Positions 21,314 to 33,404 of a stretch of 64,000 bases of DNA are shown here, in pieces. The notes under the pieces are model-generated. The model was not told where the DNA came from. It saw only the letters and a list, made by a program, of their open reading frames with translations, and did not search any database. The stretch comes from Vanessa cardui (Eukaryota > Arthropoda > Insecta > Lepidoptera > Nymphalidae): NCBI RefSeq assembly GCF_905220365.1, contig NC_061126.1:14632001-14696000 (forward strand). Reading direction: 5' to 3'. A program made the translations under genes and the position numbers. Positions within the stretch are counted from its first letter, which is position 1, and every line of letters starts with the position of its first letter.

Positions 21314-21616
21314 ATACGAACCGAGATGGCCCAATGGTTAGAACGCGTGCGTCTTAACCGATGATCGCGGGTTCAAACCCAGGTAAGCACCACTGAATAT
21401 TCATGTGCTTAATTTGTGTTTATATTTCATCTCATGCTTGGCGGTGAATGAAAACATCGTGAGGAAACTTGCATGTGTCTAATTTCATAGAAATTCTGCC
21501 AAATGTGTATTGCACCAACCCACATTGAAACAGCGTGGTGAAATATGTTGCAAACCCAAAGGGAGAAGAGGCCTTAACTCAGCAGTGGGGAATTTACAGG
21601 CTGTTGTTGTTATTAT
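21314..21616 (+). repeat. tRNA-derived SINE (family A), full length
   Basis: CGAGATGGCCCAATGGTTAG (A box), GCGGGTTCAAACCCAGG (B box), the complete body and a short GTT tail. It is flanked by AGAAACTA at 21306-21313 and 21617-21624, a probable 8-bp target duplication. Both pol III boxes look intact. Confidence 0.92.
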
Positions 21617-22157
21617 AGAAACTATAAAATAATATATTAAACACAAATACACACGTATATATACATAGATAGGTGTTTCGTGAAATAAATAAGGAAAACA
21701 AATCAAACGTTTAAAATTGAATAGTGTTATTCAACTCCGTACGCCGAGTGAAGTAAATAGAGTTTTTCAAACACGCTAAATAGGATCAACAATGGAGAAA
21801 CTCGCTACAATTTTTCTCTGGATCTAAGCGTCAACTTTCCCAGTAACAATACGGGCGTGTTTTGTTAGCGCGGACAATATTGCTAGAGTGAAAAATTAAT
21901 ATGAGAATTATTCTGTGTATGTAAAAAATTCTGTGCAACTCTTCATGGTTCTCGACGCGTTGTTAAAACTTCGTGCTTGCGGTGCGAAACAATACATTTT
22001 AAACGCTCTCGTTCAAAAATAATGTCCCGCGACACGCAACGCCGCCTAAATATCGCTGAACGCACGTTAAACCGCCATAAATCTGCTCGAGCTGAAATAT
22101 TTGACACTTCCTTTTAATTATATTCATTTGATTATTTTGTCAAAGTGATGTATAGTA

Positions 22158-22453
22158 CGACACAACTTAGATGTAGCATCGGCAAAATTGGTAAAACCAA
22201 TCACATTCGAATTAAGTACGCTACCTCAAATTAACAATATTTATTTGTTATGTAAATATCATCTTTACACAAACATAATAACTTGTAATATGTATAATAA
22301 TCTAATATATTCGTCAATTTGAGACGTCGATTTTCATTCACTTGCTTTCTCTGGGTTGCACTGACGCTAGAATAAATAGTGTTGTTTCTATTGGTTGTAT
22401 AAATCGGCAGTAATCGGTTTTATTGAATTTGCCGATGTTTCTAAGTTGTGTCG
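22158..22453. mobile_element. MITE with about 45-bp inverted ends and TA target site
   Basis: The left end CGACACAACTTAGA...CATCGGCAAAATT...AAAACCAAT is matched, reversed, by the right end CGACACAACTTAGA...CATCGGCAAATT...AAAACCGAT. The ends are flanked by TA (22156-22157 and 22454-22455). The interior is AT-rich and non-coding. This fits a non-autonomous DNA transposon, perhaps Tc1/mariner-like. Confidence 0.75.
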
Positions 22454-22459
22454 TACGAT

Positions 22460-23640
22460 AACTATTTCCAACATGATTTAAAAACATTATCATTCTTAAA
22501 TCTCGTTGTATTAATTAGTTATTTTAAAACATATTAGTTTTAAAAATGGTAGATTTTGTCTCAATAGTAAATAAAATATACGTTCAGTATTAAAGAAATG
22601 TAATTCGAATTCTTAAAATAAATACAAATGTCCTTAGGAAATAACTCTAGTTAAGGTTCAATATAAAAGTTCAAATGTGAAACGTAAGTTATTAATTATC
22701 TGACAAGTAAGTTTAAAAGCAAATAAAAAACATGAACTCATAATTCTTCTTTTAAATTTGAATGAATAAAAAAATATATTCCGTAATATAGCAACAAAGG
22801 CACTACGAATAATTTTAATCAGTTAAAAATAAAGAGGAGAGACTGGCCTCTAGGGTCGCATTGTAAGATCTTATGCTATTCGCAAGGGATGAAAGTTGGG
22901 ATAAGAAAGAAAATACAATAACAATGGCACTGCACTAAAGAGTGTCCTCGAACTACGCCGGGTCTTTTTGTAAAAAGCCTAACAAACGGTCATTTTGCTT
23001 ATTGAAAAGTTTTTTATTATAGTTATTTATTAGCCAATACACTTTTTACAATAGCGCACCCCAGTTTTTTTCTTTTTATAATGGAAAATAAAAGCAACTA
23101 CTACTAATAGATGGTCTATTATATCGCAGTAGTTGAAATGTCAGTTATAAAAGAAAATTGGGGGTTCAATTACGGGTAAGTTCTGTATTTTTAATTCGGA
23201 TTTAAGGCGACAGTGAGATTGAAAGAGCTCCAAGTTTTGTCAACAACACGACACGAGATCTTTGCCCGACAGTGGGATATTAACACGCTGTTAATCAACT
23301 TTTTATAAAAACGTGTGTTTGATGACAGTTTAATAAAAATCGATTTTAAGGATCTAATCTCCTATACTATAAAATTTGTGTAATTGTAAGAGTTTCGTTG
23401 TCAATTTCTCACATTTATATATAGCAGATATATTTCAGTTAACATGCACTAAAACTATTGGCTTCAACGAACTTAGCTGTGTTCCGCCACAATTGAGCGG
23501 ATCGGATATTATTAGCACGGTTTTATATTGCGCTATCGATTACATTTAAGCACGACTAAATTATCATGGAAGATCCAGCAGCTAAAGAAATATAGGTCCA
23601 TTCAAATACACCAGTTAGTGTTACATTACAATGTAAATCA
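22460..23640. other. Non-coding stretch with a SINE-tail remnant
   Basis: AT-rich without a supported gene. At 23262-23300 CTTTGCCCGACAGTGGGATA followed by CGCTGTTAA resembles the 3' block of a SINE. Confidence 0.4.
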
Positions 23641-23745
23641 GAAATCAAAATATACTGTATTCATGTAGGCTTTTACAAGCACTTTTGAATCGTCATTTAA
23701 CAAAGTATATGTAGATTATATCGAGAAGAACCATCACGAAATTTA
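23641..23745 (-). repeat. LINE 3'-tail-like repeat (family D)
   Basis: On the plus strand AAATCAAAATATACTG, then GGCTTTTACAAGCACTTTTG, AATCGTCATTTAACAA and GAGAAGAACC. Same order as 1681-1850. Confidence 0.65.
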
Positions 23746-25239
23746 TACTCCATAATAGAATGGAAATTATTATAAAAAAAAAGCAAATTGAAAAATATAT
23801 CCAATTTTATTTACGTTAAGAAGAATTTACGTCAATGCGGTAGAAAAAAATGTCCAAGATAACAACTAAGGCAAACGTGTGTCGTTAGCGTTTCACTTAT
23901 TTGTATGGAAATATATCTCCCAACTTTTCCGTCAGCTACATTGTAGATTGCATCGAACCGTCTATTTACAACGAACTACGAAACTCGTCGACGTTTATAG
24001 ACTGGGTAATGTATTTATGTACTTTTAATGGCTTCGCACATTACGGGACTAACGACCTTAGGCAAGAAAACATGACAATTGAAGTTATTTATTGGCAATC
24101 GAGAGTTTTTTATTTACAAATCATGTATGAGAGCGAATAATTTATTTATAAATACGCTAGAAGTTAAGTTTTCCGTTCAATAGAATGAGGATTTATACAC
24201 GTGACATGTAGGAAGTACAGTTGTTAACATTTATAAAAACCTATTAAAATAATGTAAAAAAATCGAAGATAAGATCGAACCAGAAAATAAAAAAATCTCT
24301 CATATACATGCACTGTCAAACAAACACATAGTACGTATGTGTACGTAGTGTGTATAACGGTAATAAAGATCATAATTAAAAATCTTACTGTAGTGCAGAA
24401 GCTTCTTCCAAGAAGAGGGATACCAAACTTAGTCGGTTATTCCACCATTCCAACAATCTTTGTTATCTAAGTGTGAATAGTTTACAATCTGCGTAGCGAT
24501 GTTAAAAGTCGTAGCATCGATCCTGACCCCTTGGTCTGTTGCCGCCCCCATTCCTAACAATAGTGATTAACTTCAAAATAATATAAAAAGTAATATAAGA
24601 AAGACAGAAAGAAATGTTTATTTACAATTAGTAATTCCCAAATTAATTTTGGGTATACTTACTGATCTGAATATACGTTGTAATGGAATCGGTGGTGATA
24701 TAGATCAATTAAATTGTCTCTACAATATACGTACTCACTTTGTTAAGTCGATTAAAAATTTAAATCGCGTTTTGAATAAAACCTTTTTACGAAATATTAC
24801 TTAAACTTTACACCTTGAACACTTATCCATCCAAAGAAAAATCATTAAAAAAAAAAGTATAAAAATTGACGAGCTCAGCATTTTTTTATTTAAAACGAAC
24901 ATCCCGCAAAGATTGCGCATATACGTATGCGTATGGAATAATAACGCTGAGCACTCTTGTTTCAAACGTATGTAAAGGGGCCCATTCTTAACAAAGTATG
25001 GTTTCAAGCCTCATAATGAATATTTACGATGCCCTCACCAGTAACCCTCCCTCGTGATATATTGTCGATTATGTTTGACATGAGTGGAAGGTAGGGTGGC
25101 ATAGAACTGAGGGTAAGAAAAACCTCAATCAGTACGCGATGTTCGTTTAAATAATACATGCTAATAGTTTGCATATATCTATGCAATGAAGGCATGTAAC
25201 GATTCTTCTAAATATATATCACGTGTGCAATTGAAGAAA
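23746..25239. other. Non-coding stretch
   Basis: Short frames occur at 23901-24140, 24801-25007 and 25004-25195, but none has recognisable motifs. The last two overlap end to end on the minus strand. I leave them uncalled. Confidence 0.35.
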
Positions 25240-25400
25240 AATCAAAACAAAAATATACTTTATTCCAATAGGCTTTAAAAACGTCATTTAAATTTTTTTT
25301 TTTGTATTAAGTGGAGCCACCACCGGTTCAAAAAGTAAGTTCTACCGAGAAAAACCGGCAGGAAACACAACAGTTACTCTTTTTCATCATTTAAAAAGTG
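25240..25400 (-). repeat. LINE 3'-tail-like repeat (family D)
   Basis: AAATCAAAACAAAAATATAC, then TTTATTCCAATAGGC, GTGGAGCCACCACCGGTTC, TCTACCGAGAAAAACCGGC and GTTACTCTTTTTCATCATTT, the longest copy of this repeat in the window. Confidence 0.7.
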
Positions 25401-25461
25401 GAGAGAAGTACTTTAAAATACAAATGCAATTATTGTTACATAACTTTTACAGTCCTTTCGT

Positions 25462-25716
25462 ATTATTAGCATCTGATGGTAAGTGGTCATCACTGCCTAT
25501 AAATATTAGTACGGTAAAAAATAACAATTCCTAACATCACCAATGCACTACCGATTTAGGAACGTGGATGTGATTCCACTGTGGTCTTACACTGGCCCGC
25601 TTAATATCCAAACTACAACAAAACAATATGAAGTATTGCTACTTGACGGTAGAATATCTGATATATGGTTAGTACCTAGCCAGACAGACTTGCACAAAGT
25701 CCTATCAGCTAGTTCT
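25462..25716 (-). repeat. GGTGGTAGGG repeat (family B), diverged
   Basis: On the plus strand TCTGATGGTAAGTGGTCATC, CTTACACTGGCCCGC, GACGGTAGAATATCTGATA and CTTGCACAAAGTCCTA, the reverse of the family body. Confidence 0.75.
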
Positions 25717-28590
25717 GGCTAAAAATATTACCACAGATCAAAGTAATATCGAAAAGTAGCTGAGAGATTTATTGATACCTTATTTTATCACAGGGCAAAT
25801 GTGAGAACACAGTGAAACAATAATATAATACTTCAGTAAAAAAAGAAAAAGTTTAGTCGATATATGAACGACTGATAATGGCTTCATATTCATCATTCAA
25901 AGATACAAACGTAACATCCAATGTTAATAACTTCAAATATGTTTTATGTAATAATGTAATGTGTTCTCGAAACCTCAACGCAATTTAATAATTTTTGAAA
26001 ATTGAATTTGGATAAAGATTATATCAAATCACTAAAACCGGTTTAAAATTTTATCGTAAACATTTTCGTCGCCGATTTCACATTGTTTCCCTCACAAAAT
26101 AATATTGTAAACAATATCCAGTACAAAATTTCAACTCAATCGGATTAATAGATTTAAAACGTATACGAAATATGCAAATAAACATTAATTCATAGAAGAT
26201 TTGACGACAACAATTTAATTGTCAAACGCGTGAAAGCGACGTTTTATTCGACAGCAAATTAAATGGAAATTTATTTACGCAATATTAAGTGGCAGACGTA
26301 AAATATAAAGTAAATAAATAACAAGTGTAATCGTTTGAGCCTATCCGCCGCGTTCTAATCTCAAACAAACAGGCTCGTATTAATTCGCCCGCAATCTTGA
26401 AGCTTAGTTTTCAGCCCAGTAAAATCAAGAACAAAATACGTCGCTTGTCATGACTTACCCAATTAATGAGGGTGCAATCCAAGATATCTTGCCTCCGGTA
26501 TTAGACCTTTAGAATCTAGTGCGAACATAAATTCTGATAGAGGGCGCTCGGGGGCTTGTTTAATTTCACGACTGAATAAATCCAAATGTTATACCGCGGA
26601 GACCGTCCCGCGCACTGACGTTTCTGTTGTCCCATCCATAAAACCCCAGCCTCGCCGAAAATATCCAGTCAACGAACCGCCTAAATTATTGCTATCGACT
26701 TCACTTCGACAATTATAGAGGAGGGTATCTTTGGTCAATGTTTTTATGCACTAAGCTTACCGTATATTTAATTGTATTTGTTTTAAATAATTTATCTTTA
26801 ATTTTATTAAGAATTCTAACATTAAAAACAAAAAATAATATTAGCACATCTTTTATTAGTTTAGTTTGCTTCCTGGACTTCCATTAAACCTTTATATCTT
26901 GTTTTATTAGTATTCCAAGCGAATCTATCTCGCTAAACTTACGGATGTTTTATCAGTGGATCGCAATCAGACAAGAAGATAATATTAAATAAATTACGAA
27001 TTTAATTTCAATTTATCATGACTTCCGAAAAATGTAACATTTCTAAATAATCAATAAAAACATTTTTTCGTTAGGAACGTTTTGTCATTGACACGTTAGT
27101 TATACAAATCTGGAACTAAAATTGAACCTTAAAGTACACTCGAATCCAATAAGCGTTACATGTATAGACACATTTTACTTTAATTATCGCAATCTCTTAT
27201 TTCAAATGACGATCTTTCAGACGTAAATACTTCAAACAGCTATCTATATCTCCATTATATTGTCAAATTAACATGAAACCTTAGGATATCATTATAAGCT
27301 TACAATATTGCTCCGTCAAAGCGTCTCAAAGATCTTCCAGGGATTTTCCCTATAATCGTATCTAACAATTCTTGTATTACGTCCACCTTCGTCAGTATTA
27401 ATTATTTTCCGCGCAAAGCAATTGTATTGAAAGAAATAAATCAGAAACCTTTGAACGACGTCGTATATCCTCTTCGATATCAGATTCAGGGACATTGTTA
27501 TATTAATCTTGTCTAAATGGAACGACATAATGCCGGGATCGGAGGCGTAGGATGACATCAAAGGTAATATAAAAATTACAAATGATGGAAATACGGCTGA
27601 GACACTGACGTGACAGGATGAATAATTAAAACATTTTGTCAGATAAAAAAAAATCGCAGTTTGAATTTCGAATCCACATTCTCAATTTGTTTGATAAAAA
27701 CTATAATAATGTTGTTCAAGGAACAGTATAAGCAAAACAAAAGATTAAACTCATCAATGCAGCATTTGTGCATTCCGCAAACAATACTTGGAGATAAAAT
27801 GACTGGTGCTTCAGAATGGCGTAGGATCGAGACCGATACTGTTGATTCCGCTTTCAATACGACCAAAACAATATCACTATATTGAGCAGTGAGCAAACTG
27901 AATCGCGAGTGCAGTACAATACATGCTTCTCTTATTGAATATTTACTCTGAGAGACAGGATTGGGGTCTTAGTTTATGCTGTCTTTTATTAATATATTGC
28001 GATCCTTCCGACAATATCGTTGGGTTACGAGTATAATTATTATTTTATAAAAAACAAAATGTACTGTTTAGATTTCAATATTGGAATTCATATCTTATTA
28101 CATTCATATTTTGTTTAATTTACAAATTACTTCGGAATTCGTGGTATTAATTAATTAGACGCACAAAAAGTAGGTCGCATGTTATTATTTACCTTCGAAT
28201 ATAATATACAGCGAGTATGCAAAATAATTAAGGCGGCTACTATATTTAGTGATATTTTATTTTACCCTGTATAATATATGTATTTATAAATATGGGTATT
28301 ATAACCAATAAAGCACAAACTAAAACATTACAAGTAAATAAAATATTGCGCACATGAAATGTAGTATATTTATGTTGTAATATCAATACGAATTTGTTTT
28401 AAATGTGTCAGCCAACTTTGAAAAGGACATTGTCGTCAATTCTCGCAAGCGATCTGCATTGGGATCTCCAGACGGAGGTGCTCGTTAAAGTGGGTATTCC
28501 AGCACACTCAGTGCCGGCGAGTCACATATACCTCCCCTCCACTTAAAGCGGGGGAAAGGCGTAATTGCGTTATTCCAGCGAGATAAAAAA
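25717..28590. other. Unique non-coding stretch, 2.9 kb
   Basis: No supported gene. 26340-26720 is less AT-rich and CpG-containing. A minus-strand 81-codon frame at 27316-27561 is discussed under findings. Frames at 27639-27896 on either strand overlap and look like chance. Confidence 0.4.
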
Positions 28591-28599
28591 GGCAAACTT

Positions 28600-28722
28600 G
28601 CAAATAGGCCACCTGATGGTTAGTACCACCTTCCATAGAAATTGCTGCAATAAAAAAATATTAACCATCATAACATCGCCAACGCGCCACCTACCTGAGA
28701 AGTTAGATGTTATGTCTCTCGT
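28600..28722 (-). repeat. GGTGGTAGGG repeat (family B), partial
   Basis: AGGCCACCTGATGGTTAGTA, ATATTAACCATCATAACATC, GCCAACGCGCCACC and GTTATGTCTCTCGTAC follow the reverse order of family B. Confidence 0.65.
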
Positions 28723-28804
28723 ACATACATATACATATGTGATGAATAGATAGAATGGGAAGTTCATCTAAGTGCATAACATGTTAATTTAATATTACTA
28801 TTAA

Positions 28805-28926
28805 GTTGTCAGAATGTCTTAAATTTACGACGAAAAAACTCATATATTTTTTAAGGCTTGAACTCAGGACATCAGAATCTATAACCTTAAAAGCTAGCCA
28901 CTAAACCAACGAGCCAGTGATAAGTA
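28805..28926 (-). repeat. tRNA-derived SINE, third family
   Basis: On the minus strand TGGCTCGTTGGTTTAGTGGC gives an A box and CTGAGTTCAAGCC a B-box relative, followed by TTTTTTCGTCGTAAATTT. That order is familiar from a widespread lepidopteran SINE (recognition from memory). The tRNA-like part cannot fold as a true tRNA. Confidence 0.6.
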
Positions 28927-28929
28927 ACA

Positions 28930-31340
28930 CCTAATTACGGATGTGCATATCTATTAAAAGATACCTTTACAAACCAACATTATAAATTCAACAAAGTCTA
29001 GCAGAGCCACTTACCTTCAATTACTTACTATACAAGTAGAGTTTGTTCACATGCACTTTATAGCAATAGGTGCTAATTATGAAAAGCTATGGGCTTGCGT
29101 GCACTGCCTCGAGCAATTATGCTAATCTTATTAGTCAATCCACTTCGCCCAGCAGTTTTATATTTCTGCACGAGCGCTGCACGCCTCTGTTTTACTTATA
29201 CCACTTTTTTACTCTGATATCGTGACAGCCTCAACTGTAAGTATTTCATTTTCTTATCTCAAGTATTCGTGTTTTATTTATTACTTAGATTAAACAGTTC
29301 TGTAATTCTTTTAATCTGACGTATTAACAAAAAAATGTTAGATTTAATCTTTTGTAGAGGTCGCATAACTGGTCTAGTAGATGATATGTTCAGAAAACCT
29401 GATTGATTTCTAGAAAATGGTGCCGTACTAATACGTTATGGAAGAGAATATTCAAATTACTTAAAGGAAAATAATGTCCAGTAGTAAGACAATAAGAGCA
29501 CGTTACTTTACTTTTGCGGTTGAATGAGATAAGTATTCATAAAGTGAAACGAGATAATCGTGCACAATAAAATGAATAAAAGTAAAGCTACGAAACAGAT
29601 CCTCAAATATCACGCATAAGATTGGCAAAAACAATTTTTTCAATCGGCGAACTTTTACGACACAAAAAGTACGGATTTACAGCAAAAGCCCCGCCTTTCT
29701 AACTCCAGCAAAATTTCACTTAAGAAACAAAAGTACTCTAATAAAAGAAGAACAATCATAAAGAGAGATGTACGAAGGCACTTTCTTTAAAAAGTAAGAG
29801 ATACGCGGCGAACGTATTTTGTAGCGTCGAAGCCATCTTTGATCAAACTAAAAAGTTTTTACTTTGCAAATTTTAAATTACGTTCCTTGAGTCAAACTTC
29901 GATGCTATGCACTTTATAAGCTTGCATTTATTTATTGACTTCGGTGAACGATCATTCTTATCCGTAACTAAAAATTAACTTAACTCAGAACATCTTAGCT
30001 TTAAAATTAATGTTATTGAAGTGTCTAACAGGGAAAGGAGCGACCTGTTTTCCAAGTAAGCCAGCTGTTGACACGGCTGTCTTGTTAGTGAAGCTCGTAA
30101 TTAATTCAAAGCAATAAGCTTCAAACACATTTTGCTCGTAATAATGCTCTATATACTACACTACCCATATATTGTCAACTGCACGAGCTAATAGACAGGT
30201 CGGACAAAGCACATGTCAAGAACCGATTTGTATGAGGGAAATTGATTGTGATCTATACAATCTGTAATATACAGATTTATGCTTCCTAATTATTTGCTTA
30301 TGGTATAATAATTCCTATGATAGGCAGAAATTTTGATCCAATTAAAATCATTTTCTATCCATTTTGTCTATGACTTGACCTTGAACCGGTCTACCAGGTC
30401 GACCAGTTAACCGTGTCAAATTTTACGCTGTGATCGACTCCCGCGTTAGGTCTATTATATTTTTTTTTTGTTACGAAATTCTACGTGGTAAGTTTGATGA
30501 ATATCATCGTCCCGTGATTAGGACAACACGTAGCCTGGACTTCTGTTGTGGTTAATTGCGATCAGGCGTATTAAGACAATGAATTTCTATCAACTATAAA
30601 TATTGAAATTATTAGTACAAGTTACCAAGCGAACGCTCCCAATGCTCCACTCGTGGGTAAGCAAAGCTTTTCTCAGGGCGTGAAGACACCCCGCCCCCCG
30701 TACTCTTCTGTTCAGCAGCCATTCTAAGCCAGCCTGCTAAGCCATTCAGCTGTCATCCTCCTAGTCAGCATCTAAATTATCTTCCTTAGTATTTTATTTA
30801 CAAGATGTGAATTTTGACATAAAGATTTGATAGAAAATATTAGACATCTTTATTTCTTCAGCAATTCTTTATCTTTCTATAATATTATTGTACATCGTAA
30901 AATGTTATTATATAAATCAAATGCATATTTTAACGAGATTACAAGTCAACAGCCCTACACAGAGTATCATTAATTTCAATTTGGTTTGTAATTACAGTGT
31001 AGATAGATAATGAAATTTCACTCCGAGAACTTGAAAACCTAATTGGAAAATATTTTCATCGTAGATTTAAAAAATAAAAGTATATCCGCTCGTAATCAGT
31101 GCAAGGTAAGTAGTGATAGCAGGATTAGTCGATATTAAATTATCCGGTGGCTGGTTTGCTTGCAAATTTAATTTTTACTTAAATTATATATTATATGCAA
31201 GTTTTCTTCGTAGCAAATTTATTTTGCATATATATATTCTTATGTATGTTATTGTCGTTATATTTTTCGTTTGGTTAAATACTGTATGTAATGTTGTGGT
31301 TTTTAGAATATAATAAAGTAAAGTACCTTAATAATCATTT
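28930..31340. other. Unique non-coding stretch
   Basis: No supported gene. 29080-29245 holds an ATGCTAAT octamer-like site, a TTTATATT element, a CpG-rich patch and then GTAAGT at 29241, which could be a non-coding first exon, weakly. 30600-30780 is GC-richer without motifs. Confidence 0.35.
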
Positions 31341-31343
31341 TGG

Positions 31344-31415
31344 GTAAAGGCTTCCGCTATCTTTGAGGATAAGTTTTAGATAATATTCCACCGAGTTGCT
31401 CTAAATCAGGTTGGT
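31344..31415 (-). repeat. tRNA-derived SINE (family A), short fragment
   Basis: AAAGGCTTCCGCTATCTTTG, ATATTCCACCGAGTTGCTC and AGGTTGGTGG match the reverse of the 3' half of family A. Confidence 0.6.
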
Positions 31416-31955
31416 GGTTACATTACAATATTAATCAGTTCAACGTTTTGTTTAAAAGGACGTAATCAAGATGGCATTAATATAAAAAAAAAGATTTTTT
31501 ATTCTGTGTTATCTTATTGTATTACATAAACAAGCATACAGTACCATGTGACTGTTAATGGTAGGGCTCCGCCACGACGGTGAGCCCTTTGATCACTCCT
31601 GAACGGCTGGTTAGCATAATATCCTCGTACATATAAAACAAAGTAAATGTTATCTTTCAAGCGCATTGAGAAATCAAGGTATATTCAACAAAAAATCACA
31701 TTATAATATCTTTGTTTCCGTAAAAGATTTAACACTTGTACATTAAAATAGTGCAAAAACTTTTACAAAATATATCGCCCTGTCTCATTTCCTCGATTTC
31801 TGTGTTAATTTTTGGTTCATACATTGCACATATACATGCAAGATTTCTATGGTACCTAATAGGTATACTTATAAATGTTTTCAGAAAAAAAATGAAAATG
31901 AAAAAATACTACCTTATATTTTGCTACGATCGGTTTCGTTACAATTTAAATTTAT

Positions 31956-31985
31956 TGTATGTGTGTGTGTGTGTGTGTGTGTATT
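31956..31985 (+). repeat. GT dinucleotide microsatellite
   Basis: About 12 GT units in an otherwise AT-rich stretch. Confidence 0.95.
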
Positions 31986-32116
31986 TGTTATGATAAAACT
32001 CAAAAAAACACTGTGTTGATATCAAAGAACAATTATGTAGGTACCATAGTAAAACTTAAATAACGTAACCCAAGGTAAAAAAGTGCCTTAAAATGTAGTT
32101 GCAATAGTTAGTAGAG

Positions 32117-32290
32117 GTAACCTGCATGAACCTGATTTCATCGAAATTCTGCCACATGTGTATTACACCAACCCGCATTGTAATAGCGTGGTGGAATATG
32201 TTCCAAAAAAATTGTTAAGAAGAGGTCTTAATGGGAGAGGAGGCCTTAGCCCAGCAGTGTGAAATTTACAGATTGTTACTTAACTGTTAA
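32117..32290 (+). repeat. tRNA-derived SINE (family A), 5'-truncated
   Basis: Begins within the CCTGCATG block and continues through TTCTGCCACATGTGTATTAC, GGTGGAATATGTTCC, a short insertion, GGAGAGGAGGCCTTAGCCC and TTACAGATTGTTACTTAACTG. Confidence 0.85.
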
Positions 32291-32611
32291 GAACATATTT
32301 GCATTATAAGAAAAGATAGTTGTGGTGGCCTTTAAAAAAATTTAAATACGTCCAACAATCCGTGCGTAGCCGGGCCGACCGCTAGTCATACATAGAATAT
32401 TAATTGTAATTAGACATTTATGTACATAGAAGTATGTAAATGCAATCTGAATGTTAGTTCAGGCATGCTTATAATATCAGAATTAGATATGAGAACATTG
32501 ATTGATTAACGCATTATATGTTAATCATAATTAAGTTAAATCGTTATTAACCTACCAAAAATAATCTGGTACATTTTTACTGAGATTATGAATTTTGTAC
32601 GTCTATTGTAT

Positions 32612-32868
32612 AAGCTTATTGCTGGGCTAAGGCTTCTTCTGTCTTTGAGGAGAAGATTTGGAGCATATGTGGAATATGCTCCAAACCATGCTGATCCAAT
32701 TAGGTTGGTCATGTGGCCGAATTTCATTGAAATTGGGCCCATGCAGGCTTCCTCACGATGTATTCCTTCACCGCTGAGCACGGATCTGAGCACAAATAAG
32801 CACATGAAATCATTGGTGCTCGTCTGGGTTTGAACCCGCAATCAACCATTAGGATGCATGCGTAACAT
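32612..32868 (-). repeat. tRNA-derived SINE (family A)
   Basis: Plus-strand order GCTGGGCTAAGGCTTC, TGGAATATGCTCCAAACC, CATGCAGGCTTCCTCACGATG, CACCGCTGAGCACGG and GGGTTTGAACCCGCAATC. The last is the B box. The A box is decayed. Frames at 32536-32841 and 32588-32833 are by-products. Confidence 0.88.
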
Positions 32869-33188
32869 TGAAATGTAAGTAAAATAAAACATCCCATACA
32901 ACAACGGAATTAACGGAGTTTTATTTCATTTGCCTGTAATTGCACTGTCCCACTTAGCCTTCAAATCGGATCACAATAGCGTAGGCTAAATTATTGTGTG
33001 TATATTTATATAAATATAAAATAATTTTGTACTCAGATAACATATAAACTATGTTCGATATTTGTGTTAATATTTTTCCCTTGAATAAACTTTATTATTA
33101 TTACATTATGAAAATCTTATCACCCTCGAACTCGTGTCCACTGTAGCATTAAGTCCTGTAACAGGTAAAATTATTTCTCAATATTAAT

Positions 33189-33395
33189 GACCTCCGTGGT
33201 AGAGTAGTGTGCACACCGGTTTTCGTGGATACGCCATTCTGAGGTCCCGGGTTCGATTCCCGAACGAGTCAATAAAGAAAAAGTTCATTACTTTTATGTT
33301 TCGTCTTGGTGCTGGGTGATTATAGTACCGTCGTTACTTCTGATTTTCCGTGTGCTTTAGTAATGTACGTGATGTTGTCAAATTTATAAAAAAAA
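33189..33395 (+). repeat. tRNA-derived SINE (family C), full length
   Basis: GACCTCCGTGGTAGAGTAGTG (A box) and CCCGGGTTCGATTCCCG (B box with an intact T-arm-like stem), the shared body, and an A-rich tail. It is flanked by AATATTAAT at 33180-33188 and 33396-33404, a clean 9-bp target duplication. The head resembles a class II tRNA (Leu or Ser type). Confidence 0.92.
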
Positions 33396-33404
33396 AATAT
33401 TAAT

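Noticed and set aside
31956..31985. GT run considered as a structured element
   Set aside because: A plain dinucleotide microsatellite.
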